Assembly: GCF_020131355.1 (NCBI RefSeq)
Contig: NZ_JAHLEL010000022.1
Coordinates: 1 to 64,000 of the forward strand
Source of the DNA: Pseudonocardia sp. ICBG1293
GTDB taxonomy: Bacteria; Actinomycetota; Actinomycetes; Mycobacteriales; Pseudonocardiaceae
Reading direction: 5' to 3'
Length of the DNA: 64,000 nt
A program made the position numbers and the translations under genes. Under the pieces are notes generated by a model that had not been told where the DNA came from, made no database searches, and saw only the letters and a program-made list of their open reading frames with translations. Of the stretch, positions 35,140 through 44,322 are shown piece by piece (the first letter of the stretch is position 1; each line of letters starts with the position of its first letter).

Positions 35140-36387
35140 GTGGCGCGACGAGCAGTGGTCTGGATCGGGATCGACGTCGGGAAAAGGACCCACCACGCCT
35201 GCGCTGTCGATGCCGAGGGCAAGGTTGTGTTCTCCCGCAAGGTCGGCAACGACCAGGCCGCGATCGAAGCTCTGCTCGATCGGGCGTCCGCCGCGGCCGA
35301 GGACGTGCGGTGGGCGATCGATCTGACCAACAGCTATGCCGCGCTGTTGCAGGTCGTCCTCACCGCAGCCGACCAGCGGGTGGTCTACGTTCCCGGGCGG
35401 GTCGTCAACCGGATGAGCGGCGTGTTCCGTGGGGAGGCCAAGACCGACGCCCGCGACGCAAAGGTCATCGCCGACACCGCCCGCATGTCCGGCGCCGACC
35501 TCACCGTGGTTACCGCCACTGACGAGACCACTGCTGAGCTGCGTCGGCTCGTGGCCCACCGCGAGGACCTGATGGCTGACTGGGTACGCGGGGTCAACCG
35601 GCTGCGTGACCTGCTCGGGTCGATCTTTCCCGGTCTCGAGGCGGCCTTCGACTACTCCACCCGCAGCGCTCTGGTGCTGGTCACCGGGTTCCAGACACCG
35701 CAGGCGCTCCGAGACGCGGACACAGCCGGAGTGATCGAGTATCTGCACGCCCACCGGGCATGGGCACCAGGCATCCCCACGATGGCGGCCACCGCGGTCG
35801 CCGCAGCCCACGCCCAGACCGTGACCCTGCCCAGCGAGACGCGGACCGCGGTCCTTGTCGCCGGCCTGGCCCGGCGGCTGTTGGAGCTCGACCGGGAGAT
35901 CAAAGACACCGACAAGCTGATCACCACCGTGTTCCGCACCCACCCGGACGCGGCGATCATCGAGTCGCTGCCCGGACTCGGCCCCATTCTGGGCGCGGAA
36001 TTCCTCACCGCCACCAACGGCGGTGTCAGCAGCAGTATCGGCGCTGATGTCGGCTCCGAGCTGGGTGGCTTCGCCAGCTCGGGACGGCTGGCCTCCTACG
36101 CCGGCCTCGTCCCAGTGCCCCAGGACTCCGGCCGGATCAGCGGGAACCTGCGCCGCCCACGACGCTACAACCGCCGCCTGCGGCGAGTGTTCTACATGGC
36201 CGCGCTGTCCAGCCTCAAGGTCAACGGCCCGTCCCGGGCCTTTTACCAGCGCAAACGCAGCGAAAGAATGCTGCACACCCAAGCTCTGCTCGCCCTGGCC
36301 CGACGCCTGGTCGACGTCCTGTGGGCCCTGCTGCGTGACCGGAGAATGTTCACCATCACCGCACCACAACCCGCTACCGCGGCTTGA
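35140..36387 (+). CDS. IS110-family transposase (DEDD)
   Basis: About 415 aa. RuvC-like DEDD domain: VVWIGIDVGKRTHHACAVDA (D), VRWAIDLTNSYAALLQ, GEAKTDARDAKVIADTAR (DD), then the C-terminal Transposase_20 domain with IIESLPGLGPILGAEFLTAT, GRLASYAGLVPVPQDSGRIS and RRVFYMAALSSLKVNGPSRA. GTG 35140 is chosen because AGGAG lies seven bases upstream. An odd ten-residue insertion (SIGADVGSELGG) precedes the catalytic Ser region. Confidence 0.92.
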   Translation: MARRAVVWIGIDVGKRTHHACAVDAEGKVVFSRKVGNDQAAIEALLDRASAAAEDVRWAIDLTNSYAALLQVVLTAADQRVVYVPGRVVNRMSGVFRGEAKTDARDAKVIADTARMSGADLTVVTATDETTAELRRLVAHREDLMADWVRGVNRLRDLLGSIFPGLEAAFDYSTRSALVLVTGFQTPQALRDADTAGVIEYLHAHRAWAPGIPTMAATAVAAAHAQTVTLPSETRTAVLVAGLARRLLELDREIKDTDKLITTVFRTHPDAAIIESLPGLGPILGAEFLTATNGGVSSSIGADVGSELGGFASSGRLASYAGLVPVPQDSGRISGNLRRPRRYNRRLRRVFYMAALSSLKVNGPSRAFYQRKRSERMLHTQALLALARRLVDVLWALLRDRRMFTITAPQPATAA

Positions 36388-36462
36388 CACCATCATTCGG
36401 ATTCCTTCCCTCGCGGACCTCCAGCATATCTGCCGCACCTGTCACCTAAGGGCCGTGAATGG

Positions 36463-37836
36463 TCACCTGGGCATCCGAGGAGAGGCCCGGGTCGAGAGGC
36501 GGTTCTGCGCCCGCCGGTCGGCGATCATCAGGACGGTGGCGAAGGCGGCCTGAACGACGACGTAGCCGAGGACGAAGGGCAGCATCACCAGCGCGGAGTG
36601 TGTCGTCACCGGGTCCGGCAGCGGGGTGAGCGAGGCGATAGCGACGACCAGCCCGCAGTTGAGCAGTGACAGGCGGGCGTAGCCGGTGCCGTCGCCGTCG
36701 GCCTGGCGTCGTGCCAGCTCGAAGACCACGACGAGCCGGAATAGCACTCCGACCATGAGCGCGGCGATGATCGGTGCGCCGACGGTGTAGCCGGGTCCCA
36801 GGACCCGCAGGACCGGCCAGCCCAGGGCCGCGCCGAGGGCGAGGAGCGGGATGAACAGCATCAGCATGCGACGTCGTGTCCGGCGGGCGAGCTCGACGGC
36901 GCGGTGGGGCTCGCGCGCGGTCTGCACGGCGAGGGAGTTGGTGAAGTACACCGCGGCGGTGTCGATGACGACGGTGGCCTGCCAGGCGATGAAGAACACC
37001 GCGCCGATGGCGTTGCCCATTCGGAAGTTCGCCAGCAGCGGGATCTGGTTGTAGAGCAGTACCGCCCCGAGTTGGGCCACCGCGGTCGGGGCTAGGAACC
37101 CGGCCATCGTGGCCCGGCTGGGCAGGACACCGGGCCCGCCCGCGGCGGCGAATCTGCGGACCAGGAACCACAGCACGATCGTGCCGACCCCGATCCACAC
37201 CACGACCGGGATCGCCCAGGACAGCACCATGCCCTGCGATGCCAGGCCTGCCCCGAGCACGGCGAGCAGGCCGATGCGGGCCATGGCGAAGGTCCCGCTG
37301 CGCCAGACCGCCAGCCAGGGCCGGCCCGCGGCGACCATGACGAAGTCGTGCACGACGAACACGCCCCACCCGGCACAGCCCAGCACCAGCAGCAACAGGC
37401 CGAGCCCGAAGGCGCCCTCACCGGCGGCGACCAAGGCCACCCGCGGGACGAGCAGCCCGTAGACCAGGCCGGCCAGCCCGGACAACGGCATGATCAGCAA
37501 CAGGCTGCCGAACACCAGCCGCACGGACTTGCGGCCGGCCCCGGGCAGCCACCTCATGATGCCGATACCGAGATTGAGCTGGGCCGCGCCGCCGATTAGC
37601 TGCATGGCCGAGACGAACTCCGTCGCCCGCCCGACCTGGTCCTGGGGCATCACCCACGCCGCGATCAGGAACCCCAGAAGGCCGGCGACGGAGTTGAACA
37701 CCGAGGTGAGCGTCAGAGCCAGCGAGTCCCCCCAACTCACGGCGCCCCGGGGCGATCGCAGAGACGGACCTGGCAGGGGGCATCGCCGCGACGCTACGGC
37801 AGCCCCCGCGCGAGCATTCTCGGTATCCGCCAGCAA
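36463..37836 (-). CDS. Polysaccharide flippase-like membrane protein (MATE/Wzx superfamily)
   Basis: 457 aa with about twelve helices; opens SWGDSLALTLTSVFNSVAGL and has FLIAAWVMPQDQVGRATEFV, a pattern of lipopolysaccharide/O-antigen flippases. Likely moves lipid-linked glycans across the membrane. No glycosyltransferases adjoin, so the substrate is unknown. The N-terminal 30 residues look non-conserved and the true start may be an internal GTG. Confidence 0.75.
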   Translation of the reverse strand: MLADTENARAGAAVASRRCPLPGPSLRSPRGAVSWGDSLALTLTSVFNSVAGLLGFLIAAWVMPQDQVGRATEFVSAMQLIGGAAQLNLGIGIMRWLPGAGRKSVRLVFGSLLLIMPLSGLAGLVYGLLVPRVALVAAGEGAFGLGLLLLVLGCAGWGVFVVHDFVMVAAGRPWLAVWRSGTFAMARIGLLAVLGAGLASQGMVLSWAIPVVVWIGVGTIVLWFLVRRFAAAGGPGVLPSRATMAGFLAPTAVAQLGAVLLYNQIPLLANFRMGNAIGAVFFIAWQATVVIDTAAVYFTNSLAVQTAREPHRAVELARRTRRRMLMLFIPLLALGAALGWPVLRVLGPGYTVGAPIIAALMVGVLFRLVVVFELARRQADGDGTGYARLSLLNCGLVVAIASLTPLPDPVTTHSALVMLPFVLGYVVVQAAFATVLMIADRRAQNRLSTRASPRMPR

Positions 37837-37872
37837 CTGCGCCTGGGTCTCTGGCCTCCGTGCTCGTCCTGT

Positions 37873-38512
37873 TCACCAGTAGACGTTGTCGGCGATCCAT
37901 CGCCGGGTTCGGACGACGGGACCGGAGTCGGAGCCGGTCCAGGGGCGAACGGCGAGATCAGTGGCATCGACGAGGAACTCCCGTTCGTCGTGGAGGTATC
38001 CCAGGACTCGACTCGGTTCCACGACCGCGACCCACACCCGTCCTAAGAGGTCATTTCAGAACGAGGTCGACGTGTCTGTTGTAGACGACAAGCGGCTATC
38101 TGACCTGCCGTTTGATCTGTCGTCGAGGGGTCAATGGAAACTCGACAAGTCGTTCTGAAACGACCTCTAAGCCGACCTCAGCGGGCGCCTGCCGATGCTC
38201 GGCGAACCATCGGGCGATGGCCGGATTCGTGGTCCACGACATGCCCTGCCGCCGCTGGCGGACCGCCCCCCGGAACAGTCGGTGGGGCCGCCTCGGGCGC
38301 CGACCCGGCCGGCGCCCGCCCGGACTCCAACAGAAGTAGCCAGCATGCTCGACCATGGCCTGCCAGGCCACGGGGCCGTGCAGAGGATCGCGATCAGAAC
38401 GGAACCGCCAGATCGGCGGCAGCTCGACCGCCATCTCCGCCGGGGTGACGTCACCGGCGCAGAAGCGTCGGTAGAGGCTGATGGCGGCCGCGTCCCACAG
38501 GCTGACGGTCAT
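37873..38512 (-). pseudogene. Conserved hypothetical protein, interrupted by MITE copy 4
   Basis: Excising the MITE and one TAA yields an uninterrupted frame. The 5' part is LWDAAAISLYRRFCAGDVTP, VELPPIWRFRSDRDPLHGPV and FRGAVRQRRQGMSWTTNPAI. The 3' part is GRVWVAVVEPSRVLGYLHDE, REFLVDATDLAVRPWTG, ending NVYW. It resembles a common actinobacterial family of unknown function. The MITE adds an early stop. Confidence 0.8.
38047..38167 (-). mobile_element. 121-bp MITE, copy 4
   Basis: Reverse orientation, flanked by TAA (38044-38046, 38168-38170). Inserted in the conserved hypothetical gene. Confidence 0.93.
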
Positions 38513-38547
38513 GTTCGCTTCTTTCCGTCGTCGCGAGGGTCCCCGAA

Positions 38548-39319
38548 CTAGACGTTGGCGACGAACATGTCGCCCCGCAAGATCGGGACGAGTGAGCTGG
38601 AGTCCAGTTCACTCGCGGTTTGGACGTCGTCCTCATGTCCGCTGTCGATCAGTTCCCGCCCGCTGGCGCATTCACGGAGGAGCTGAGTGATCTGAGCCGA
38701 GGCGGTCTCAAACGCCGTTGCTGCGACGAAGGCCTCCGGCGAAAGGTCAGTCCAGCCAAAGCTGTGCAATGCAGAGATCAGTGCGCCTGCTCCTCATAGA
38801 TCTTCCACGGCAGGGCGGAGGCTCTGGTCTGGCCACTTCTCGCCGGCCGGGATAATTGCGACGCGAATGTCTGGGGCGGCGGCGCGTCGGGCGTGGATCC
38901 AACTTGCCACGGCGGCGCGGTTGCGCAGGCTGCAACCGAGCACGTCTGCCTGCGACCTAGCGAGCTCGAAGCTGATCGAAGACCCGTTAGGAGACGGAAG
39001 TACGAGACGCTCTAACGATTGAGCGTTCCGGATGCTGGCCGGCGACAAGCTGACCTGACCTGCTCGGGCTTCCGATCTGCCAACGGCGAGAGTCGCAGCA
39101 CAGGTTAGCAGCGAAAGTGGCGGCCGCGTCCTTTCGCCAGGTCAGCGGATAGACGACGACGCCTCGATCGGCGGCCACGGTCAACGTCGTGGTGAAGCTC
39201 AGGACGTCGACGACTACGGCGATATCGCAGTCCGGAACCACAGCAGCGGCTCCGGCGAGACCCCACTCCATGCGGAGCGAATACGCGCTCTGCCCATGGG
39301 CAGTCGACCCTGATGTCAC
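38548..39319 (-). pseudogene. 2-phosphosulfolactate phosphatase (ComB) family, degraded
   Basis: Recognisable ComB order: SAYSLRMEWGLAGAAAVVPD, CDIAVVVDVLSFTTTLTVAA, then after a frameshift near 39050 RLVLPSPNGSSISFELARSQ, IPAGEKWPDQSLRPAVEDL, an in-frame TGA (38794-38796), and the C-terminus CASGRELIDSGHEDDVQTAS, VPILRGDMFVANV. Two independent lesions mean it is not functional. The actinobacterial relatives have no proven role. Confidence 0.82.
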
Positions 39320-39435
39320 GCGGTGAACAGTACTTCGATCAGTGATGCAGCGGATGATCACAGTCGCCCGAGGACTAGTCCATGACGCGCGGCTCCTCGT
39401 CGCACCGGCGAAGATTTTCTTCTCCGTGCAGATAG

Positions 39436-39620
39436 AGTTCCGGGAGGGCAACGGGCGTACCCGGCGGCGTTCCTGGCCCGGCTCGCCCACGCCGCGGGCT
39501 ACGAGCTGCGCTGGACCGCGATGGACCCGGCCGAGAACAATCATGCGTCCGCGCTCTCGTTGGCAGGTGATAGCTCCGCCCTCCACCGGGTCAGACTCCC
39601 TCGTGACCAGTAGCCCGGAC
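39436..39620 (+). pseudogene. Fic-domain gene fragment
   Basis: Carries FREGNGRT and, after a frameshift, LARLAHAAGYELRWTAMDPA, ENNHASALSLAGDSSALH, closely matching residues 133-190 of the intact Fic protein at 45846. No start, toxin core or antitoxin nearby. Confidence 0.85.
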
Positions 39621-39819
39621 CAGATCTGGAGTAGGGAGCCCCTGAGCGCGTTTGGGCGGGCTCCCGGATCGCTGTCGTCACGCCTTCTCGCCGGCCGTGC
39701 TGCTACGAACTCGTGGATCCGTTGCTTCACCTGAGCCACCCACCTCCGCAACCCTGCGCGCAACACCACGAACATTTCCGGTGAGACTGGATCTGCGCTG
39801 TGCTGCACAGTGGACGACT

Positions 39820-40680
39820 GTGAGTCACTACGACCTGCACGCCGTGCTCGACTGCGCCGTGTCAGCTGCGCTGACCGCCGGGCGGGAGATCGCCCGCGCG
39901 GCGCAGGCGGACGGCGGGCCGGTACTGCGGATGAAGAACGGCGTCGAGCCGGTCACGGACTCCGACCTGCGCTCGGACCGGATCATCCGGGGCGTACTCG
40001 GCAGATGCTTCCCAAGCGTCCCGTTGCTGAGCGAAGAGTCCGATGACGTGCCCGTCGTCGGTGAGGGGCCGTTGTGGATCGTCGACCCGATCGACGGCAC
40101 GGCGAACTTCGCCCGCGGGCACCGCTACGTCGCCGTCTCGATCGCTTTCGCCATCGACGGCATCGTCCGGGTCGGCGTGGTGCACGCCCCCCTGCTGGCC
40201 GAGACGTTCACCGCGATCCTCGGCCAGGGCGCCGCTCTGGACGGAGCCCCGATCCGGGTGACCGACCGGTACTCGCTCGCCGCCGCGATCGTCAGCACCG
40301 GGTTCCCCCACGTCCGCCCGGACATCGAGGCGCTGGTCGAGCGTATGCGCCGGCTGATCACGCACTGCCAGGACATCCGCCGGGCGTCCTCGCCCGCTCT
40401 GGACCTCTCCTGGCTCGCCGCCGGACGCTTGGATGCGCACACCGAGACCCTGCACCCATGGGACGTCGCGGCGGCTGGCCTGATCGCGACCGAGGCCGGC
40501 GCAGTGCGCACCCTCCTGCCGGGACCCGCCCGGACGCTGCCGCCGGATCTGAACGGCGCCGAGGTGCTGTTTGCGGTGCCGGGCATCAGTGACCTGCTCA
40601 GGCACCTGCTGAGCGAACAGCCGGACCAGCCGCGGAGGGACATCGTGAGCGATCGGGACGTAAGGGCCGCAAGAACGTAG
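39820..40680 (+). CDS. Inositol monophosphatase-family phosphatase
   Basis: 286 aa, Mg/Li-sensitive phosphatase fold. Metal motifs: LLSEESDD (Glu near residue 73), WIVDPIDGTANFARGHRYVA (DPxDGT), and HPWDVAAAGLIATEAG (C-terminal WDxAAG-type). Acts on a phosphorylated sugar or polyol; could be inositol-1-P, histidinol-P or another substrate. GTG 39820 gives the standard N-terminus. A glycosidase gene lies 120 bases downstream. Confidence 0.88.
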   Translation: MSHYDLHAVLDCAVSAALTAGREIARAAQADGGPVLRMKNGVEPVTDSDLRSDRIIRGVLGRCFPSVPLLSEESDDVPVVGEGPLWIVDPIDGTANFARGHRYVAVSIAFAIDGIVRVGVVHAPLLAETFTAILGQGAALDGAPIRVTDRYSLAAAIVSTGFPHVRPDIEALVERMRRLITHCQDIRRASSPALDLSWLAAGRLDAHTETLHPWDVAAAGLIATEAGAVRTLLPGPARTLPPDLNGAEVLFAVPGISDLLRHLLSEQPDQPRRDIVSDRDVRAART

Positions 40681-40799
40681 GCATCGTGTGAACCGATTGT
40701 TGTCGAACCGGACACCGCGGTAGTTTCTGGGAACCGATCTACCTGATCCGCGGGGGAGTCAGCGCGCTGCCGCGCGTCTCCAGCCAGGAGGTCGCACCC

Positions 40800-41873
40800 A
40801 TGAACGCCGACCAGCCCGATCTGTGGCGATCCCAGGGCAGCCCCGCGCCGATTGTGCTGTGGGACATGCTTGACGGTCCGATGCCGCGAGGGCTTCTCGG
40901 GGTCGGCGACCCGAACGTCCACCTCGTCGACGACCGGTGGACCCTGTTCGTCGGCGGCTTCACCACCACGTTCCGCAACCGTCTGTTCCGCGCACACCTG
41001 GTCGACGAGACGACCGGCCCCAGCGGTCCATGCCGGGGCGACCGCGACCCTCGGGGCCGGGTCCGACCGCTGGGCGCCGACCCGCCGAAGGGCAGTTGGG
41101 ACGCTGCCGGCATGCACACCCCGAGCTACGTCCCGCCGGCTGCGGGCAACGGCGCCCGGATCTATTACTCGGGCCGGGCGAACGCCAAGCTTTACGGGCC
41201 TGGGAGCAGCTACGCGATCGGCGTGCTGGAGCACCTCGACGGCCAGTGGCGGCAGCGCAGAACGCCGGTGCTGGAGGGTGGCGCCCCACGGTGGAGCGTG
41301 CTGGAACCGCGCGTCGTTCACTCCGGGGGTCGCTACCGGATGTGGTACCAGGCGAACCCGCACGAGATCGGCCCCGGCGAGCACCCCGACTACGAGCTGC
41401 GATGCGTCGAGAGTGAGGACGGCCTGACCGGATGGACACCGCCGCGCGTATCCGCCGGGCCGGACGAGGGCTTCTTCGACATCGCGATCGCGCCGCGCGG
41501 CGTCAGGTGGGTGATGCTGCATGCACGCGGGTCCGACCTGCACGACACGGGCGGCTTCCCGCCGCAGGGCCTGTGGTGGAGCACGGCGGCGCACCCCAGC
41601 GCCGACCGCGCGGACTGGTCGCAGCCGCGGCGGTTCCTCGACACCGACGCGCCGGGTACTCCCATCTGGATGGCCCGCGGAACCTACGGCCCGGGGCTCG
41701 CGTTCGATCCTGCCTATCCCGCTCGCGTCACGGTGCTGCTGACGGGGGTCCGGGACGCACCGCGGTGGCCTCGCCTGATGCTTGGGCGGGTCGCCCGGCT
41801 GCGTCGCCCGCCGGTGCCCGCACCGTTCTACCTGTCGGTGGCGTCGCTGACGCTTGATCTGCCGACCTGCTGA
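40800..41873 (+). CDS. Five-bladed beta-propeller glycoside hydrolase-like protein (GH43/GH32 superfamily)
   Basis: 357 aa without signal peptide. Repeating propeller blade patterns: GVGDPNVHLVDDRWTLFVGG, GARIYYSGRAN, LEPRVVHSGGRYRMWYQANP, GFFDIAIAPRGVRWVMLHAR and IWMARGTYGPGLAFDP. DPNV and EPRV could supply the acidic catalytic residues. Strong AGGAGG before ATG 40800. The stop is 12 bases from the IS5 element at 41886. Substrate unknown. Confidence 0.65.
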   Translation: MNADQPDLWRSQGSPAPIVLWDMLDGPMPRGLLGVGDPNVHLVDDRWTLFVGGFTTTFRNRLFRAHLVDETTGPSGPCRGDRDPRGRVRPLGADPPKGSWDAAGMHTPSYVPPAAGNGARIYYSGRANAKLYGPGSSYAIGVLEHLDGQWRQRRTPVLEGGAPRWSVLEPRVVHSGGRYRMWYQANPHEIGPGEHPDYELRCVESEDGLTGWTPPRVSAGPDEGFFDIAIAPRGVRWVMLHARGSDLHDTGGFPPQGLWWSTAAHPSADRADWSQPRRFLDTDAPGTPIWMARGTYGPGLAFDPAYPARVTVLLTGVRDAPRWPRLMLGRVARLRRPPVPAPFYLSVASLTLDLPTC

Positions 41874-41885
41874 TCGATGCGCTTA

Positions 41886-42865
41886 GAGGTCGCGCGGATT
41901 GGTCACAGCTTGGCCGCGGTCGAGTGTCTGGGGGCGAGGGCGGGTACGGGCCTGCCGATCATGAAGTTATCTACGCTTCGTGATCGTCTGGAGGCCGCGT
42001 GCCCACCCTGCCATCATGGCTGACCGAGCCGTTGTGGGACCAGTTCACCGCGCTGCTGCCTCATCGAGACGAGTTCGATCCCACCCATCCGCTGGGCTGC
42101 CATCGCCGCCGGATCGCGGATCGGATCGTGTTCGACAAGCTCCTGCAGGTACTGCGGTTCGGCTGCTCGTATGAGGGCATCGCTGACAGCACCTGCTCGG
42201 CGACCACCATCCGCGATCGTCGTGACGAGTGGATCAGGCTCGGGGTCTTCGCCCAGCTGCGTCGGATCGTCCTGGACGCCTACGACCGCATCGTCGGTCT
42301 GCTGCTGCACGACATCGCCGTCGATGGCGCCATCACCAAGGCCCCCGGCGGCGGCGAGGTCGCCGGTCCGTCGCCGGTGGACCGGCGCAAACAGGGTATG
42401 AAACGTTCGGTGCTCGTCGAGGGATACGGCATCCCGCTGGGCCGAGTCCTGGCCGGAGCCAACCGGCACGACTCCCCGCTACTGGGCCCCACCCTCGACC
42501 GCCTCGATGCTCTCGGCCCGCTGCCCGACGACATCACCGTGCACCTCGACGCCGGCTATGACTCCGGCAAGACCCGCGACACGCTGGCCGAACGAGGCCT
42601 GCACGGCGAGATCGCGCACAAGGGTGAGAAAGCGCCGATCCAGGCCACCCGCCGCTGGCACGTCGAGCGGACCAACGCTTGGCACAACAGCTTCAACCGG
42701 CTGCAGCGCTGCTACGAACGACGAGAAATCGTCGTCGACGCGTTCTTCGACCTCGCCGACACGATCGTCACACTCCGTAGCTTGATTCGGCAGGCCTGGA
42801 CCACACACCGCTGGAACGCCCGACCTGCACGACGTCCATGATCACCAACCAATCCGCGCGACCTC
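41886..42865 (+). mobile_element. IS5-family insertion sequence with TNA target duplication
   Basis: 980 bp; perfect 18-bp inverted repeats GAGGTCGCGCGGATTGGT; flanked by TTA (41883-41885, 42866-42868). Its first seven bases, GAGGTCG, and 3-bp TNA duplication are shared with the 121-bp MITE. Confidence 0.93.
41999..42841 (+). CDS. IS5-family DDE transposase
   Basis: 280 aa. N-terminal DUF4096 domain (SWLTEPLWDQFTALLPHRDE) and DDE_Tnp_1: HDIAVDGAITKAPGGGEVAG (D), VHLDAGYDSGKTRDTLAERG (D), HVERTNAWHNSFNRLQRCYE (E). Intact; GTG 41999 start. Confidence 0.94.
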   Translation: MPTLPSWLTEPLWDQFTALLPHRDEFDPTHPLGCHRRRIADRIVFDKLLQVLRFGCSYEGIADSTCSATTIRDRRDEWIRLGVFAQLRRIVLDAYDRIVGLLLHDIAVDGAITKAPGGGEVAGPSPVDRRKQGMKRSVLVEGYGIPLGRVLAGANRHDSPLLGPTLDRLDALGPLPDDITVHLDAGYDSGKTRDTLAERGLHGEIAHKGEKAPIQATRRWHVERTNAWHNSFNRLQRCYERREIVVDAFFDLADTIVTLRSLIRQAWTTHRWNARPARRP

Positions 42866-43142
42866 TTACACGATCGGAGTCCAGATCGGCGTAGGGCTCA
42901 GCATGCGGGTGCCGGACGGTGTGGCCTTGCCGGGATCGCATCCACCACGTCGTGACGCGGATGCTTCTGCGGCCGCTCACCAGTCTTCACCGGCGATAGC
43001 AACGACGCGATCGGCGTGCTGGTACACACCGGCCGGCCTGCGGGCAGGTGTTGGAGCTGGCCCTGGAGCTCGGGGCGCGGCTGCACTCGTCGGAGACCAC
43101 CCGTACTCCCGCTCTGCATGCCTCGTGGACAGGCGCCGTGGA
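42866..43142. other. Remnant region, no intact gene
   Basis: About 275 bases. The plus strand at 43016-43140 encodes GVLVHTGRPAGR and, in another frame, LELALELGARLHSSETTRTP, which looks like a frameshifted gene fragment of unknown family cut off by the IS on the left. Confidence 0.4.
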
Positions 43143-44117
43143 GCGATGGGTCGACGGTCGCGGTGGTCGACACCTACGGTCGTTGTCGTGGATCTTCGGC
43201 GGCGCATCTCGGACCGTCACGGCGAGTTCCTGCTCTTCGCCGTGACCCCGCCCCGGAAGTCGACCTCGCCGCAGCGGGTGGAGGAGATCGCCGACGCCAC
43301 GATGGCCCGGTTGCGCCCACTGGGTCTGGATGGCCTTGTGCTCTACGACATCGACGACGAGAGCGATCGCAATGCCGAACAGCGGCCGTTCCCGTTCGTG
43401 TCGACGTTGGACCCGGCCGACTACCTTGCGCGGTACCTCACCACGTGGACCGCACCCGCGGTGATCTACCGGGTGGTGGGCAAGTATCCCGAAGCCGAAC
43501 TGCGGCCCTGGCTCGACGCCCAGGATCCCGAGCAGGTGCTCTCGGTGTTCGTCGGCGCCTCCTCGCGGGACAAGGAGGTCGCGATGTCGCTGAAGCAAGC
43601 CCACGGATTGCGGGCCCAGGCCAGCCCGGAGCTCGCGGTCGGTGGAGTCGCCATCCCGGAACGACATACCCGCAGCGGCGACGAACACCTACGGCTGGTC
43701 GCGAAACAGGACGCCGGGTGCAGGTTCTTCATCACTCAGGTCGTCTACGACGTGAACGCGGCCAAGAACGTCGTCTCCGACTACCGCCTCGAGTGCATCG
43801 CCCGCGACATCGCCCCAGCGCCGATCGTTTTCACTTTCACCGTCGTGGGCTCGACGAAGACCCTGGAGTTCCTGAGCTGGCTCGGGGTGGTGGTACCGCG
43901 CTGGATCCAGAACGATTTGATCCACTCCGACGACGTGCTCTCCACCTCCTACGAGCAGTCTTTGTCCTGTGCCCTCGACCTCATCACTTTCTGCCGGCGG
44001 CTCGGTGTCCCGTTCGGGCTCAACATCGAGAGTGTGTCCAGCCGCCGCGCCGAGATCGAGCAGGCCGTCCAGCTCGCCGCCCGGCTGGGGCAGGAACTGC
44101 ACCGCCCGCGCCGATGA
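43143..44117 (+). CDS. Methylenetetrahydrofolate reductase-like FAD enzyme
   Basis: About 324 aa, TIM-barrel MTHFR superfamily: LFAVTPPRKSTSPQRVEEIA, GLDGLVLYDIDDESDRN, FPFVSTLDPADYL, VGGVAIPERHTRSGDEHLRL, and KQDAGCRFFITQVVYDVNAA (the conserved GCxFFITQ). It would reduce CH2-THF to CH3-THF or a related reaction. Sequence is of a divergent actinobacterial type rather than MetF proper. Start could be ATG 43143 or GTG 43185. Confidence 0.78.
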   Translation, partial: AMGRRSRWSTPTVVVVDLRRRISDRHGEFLLFAVTPPRKSTSPQRVEEIADATMARLRPLGLDGLVLYDIDDESDRNAEQRPFPFVSTLDPADYLARYLTTWTAPAVIYRVVGKYPEAELRPWLDAQDPEQVLSVFVGASSRDKEVAMSLKQAHGLRAQASPELAVGGVAIPERHTRSGDEHLRLVAKQDAGCRFFITQVVYDVNAAKNVVSDYRLECIARDIAPAPIVFTFTVVGSTKTLEFLSWLGVVVPRWIQNDLIHSDDVLSTSYEQSLSCALDLITFCRRLGVPFGLNIESVSSRRAEIEQAVQLAARLGQELHRPRR

Positions 44118-44124
44118 CTCAGTG

Positions 44125-44215
44125 GTCATCGTCGGCCGGCGGCACCGCCTGCCTGCTCTGGTGCTCGGCATCATGACCGGCTGGCGGACTGGCACAGGGT
44201 CTGGGCTGGTTTCTG
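44125..44215 (+). pseudogene. Fragment related to the gene at 54385
   Basis: Encodes VIVGRRHRLPALVLGIMTGW, RTGTGSGLV, matching VVNVGWLHRLPALVLGIVTG, RRTGTG in the protein at 54385-54858. Only about 30 codons survive. Confidence 0.65.
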
Positions 44216-44322
44216 CGACAACGAGCCTCCCGCCCCGGGCCCCGCCCCAATCGCGAAGCCGCGCGGTCTTCCGTCCGAGGGCGCCACGCTGAGAAGCCAG
44301 TGCACGAGGAAGCGCTGGGGTG

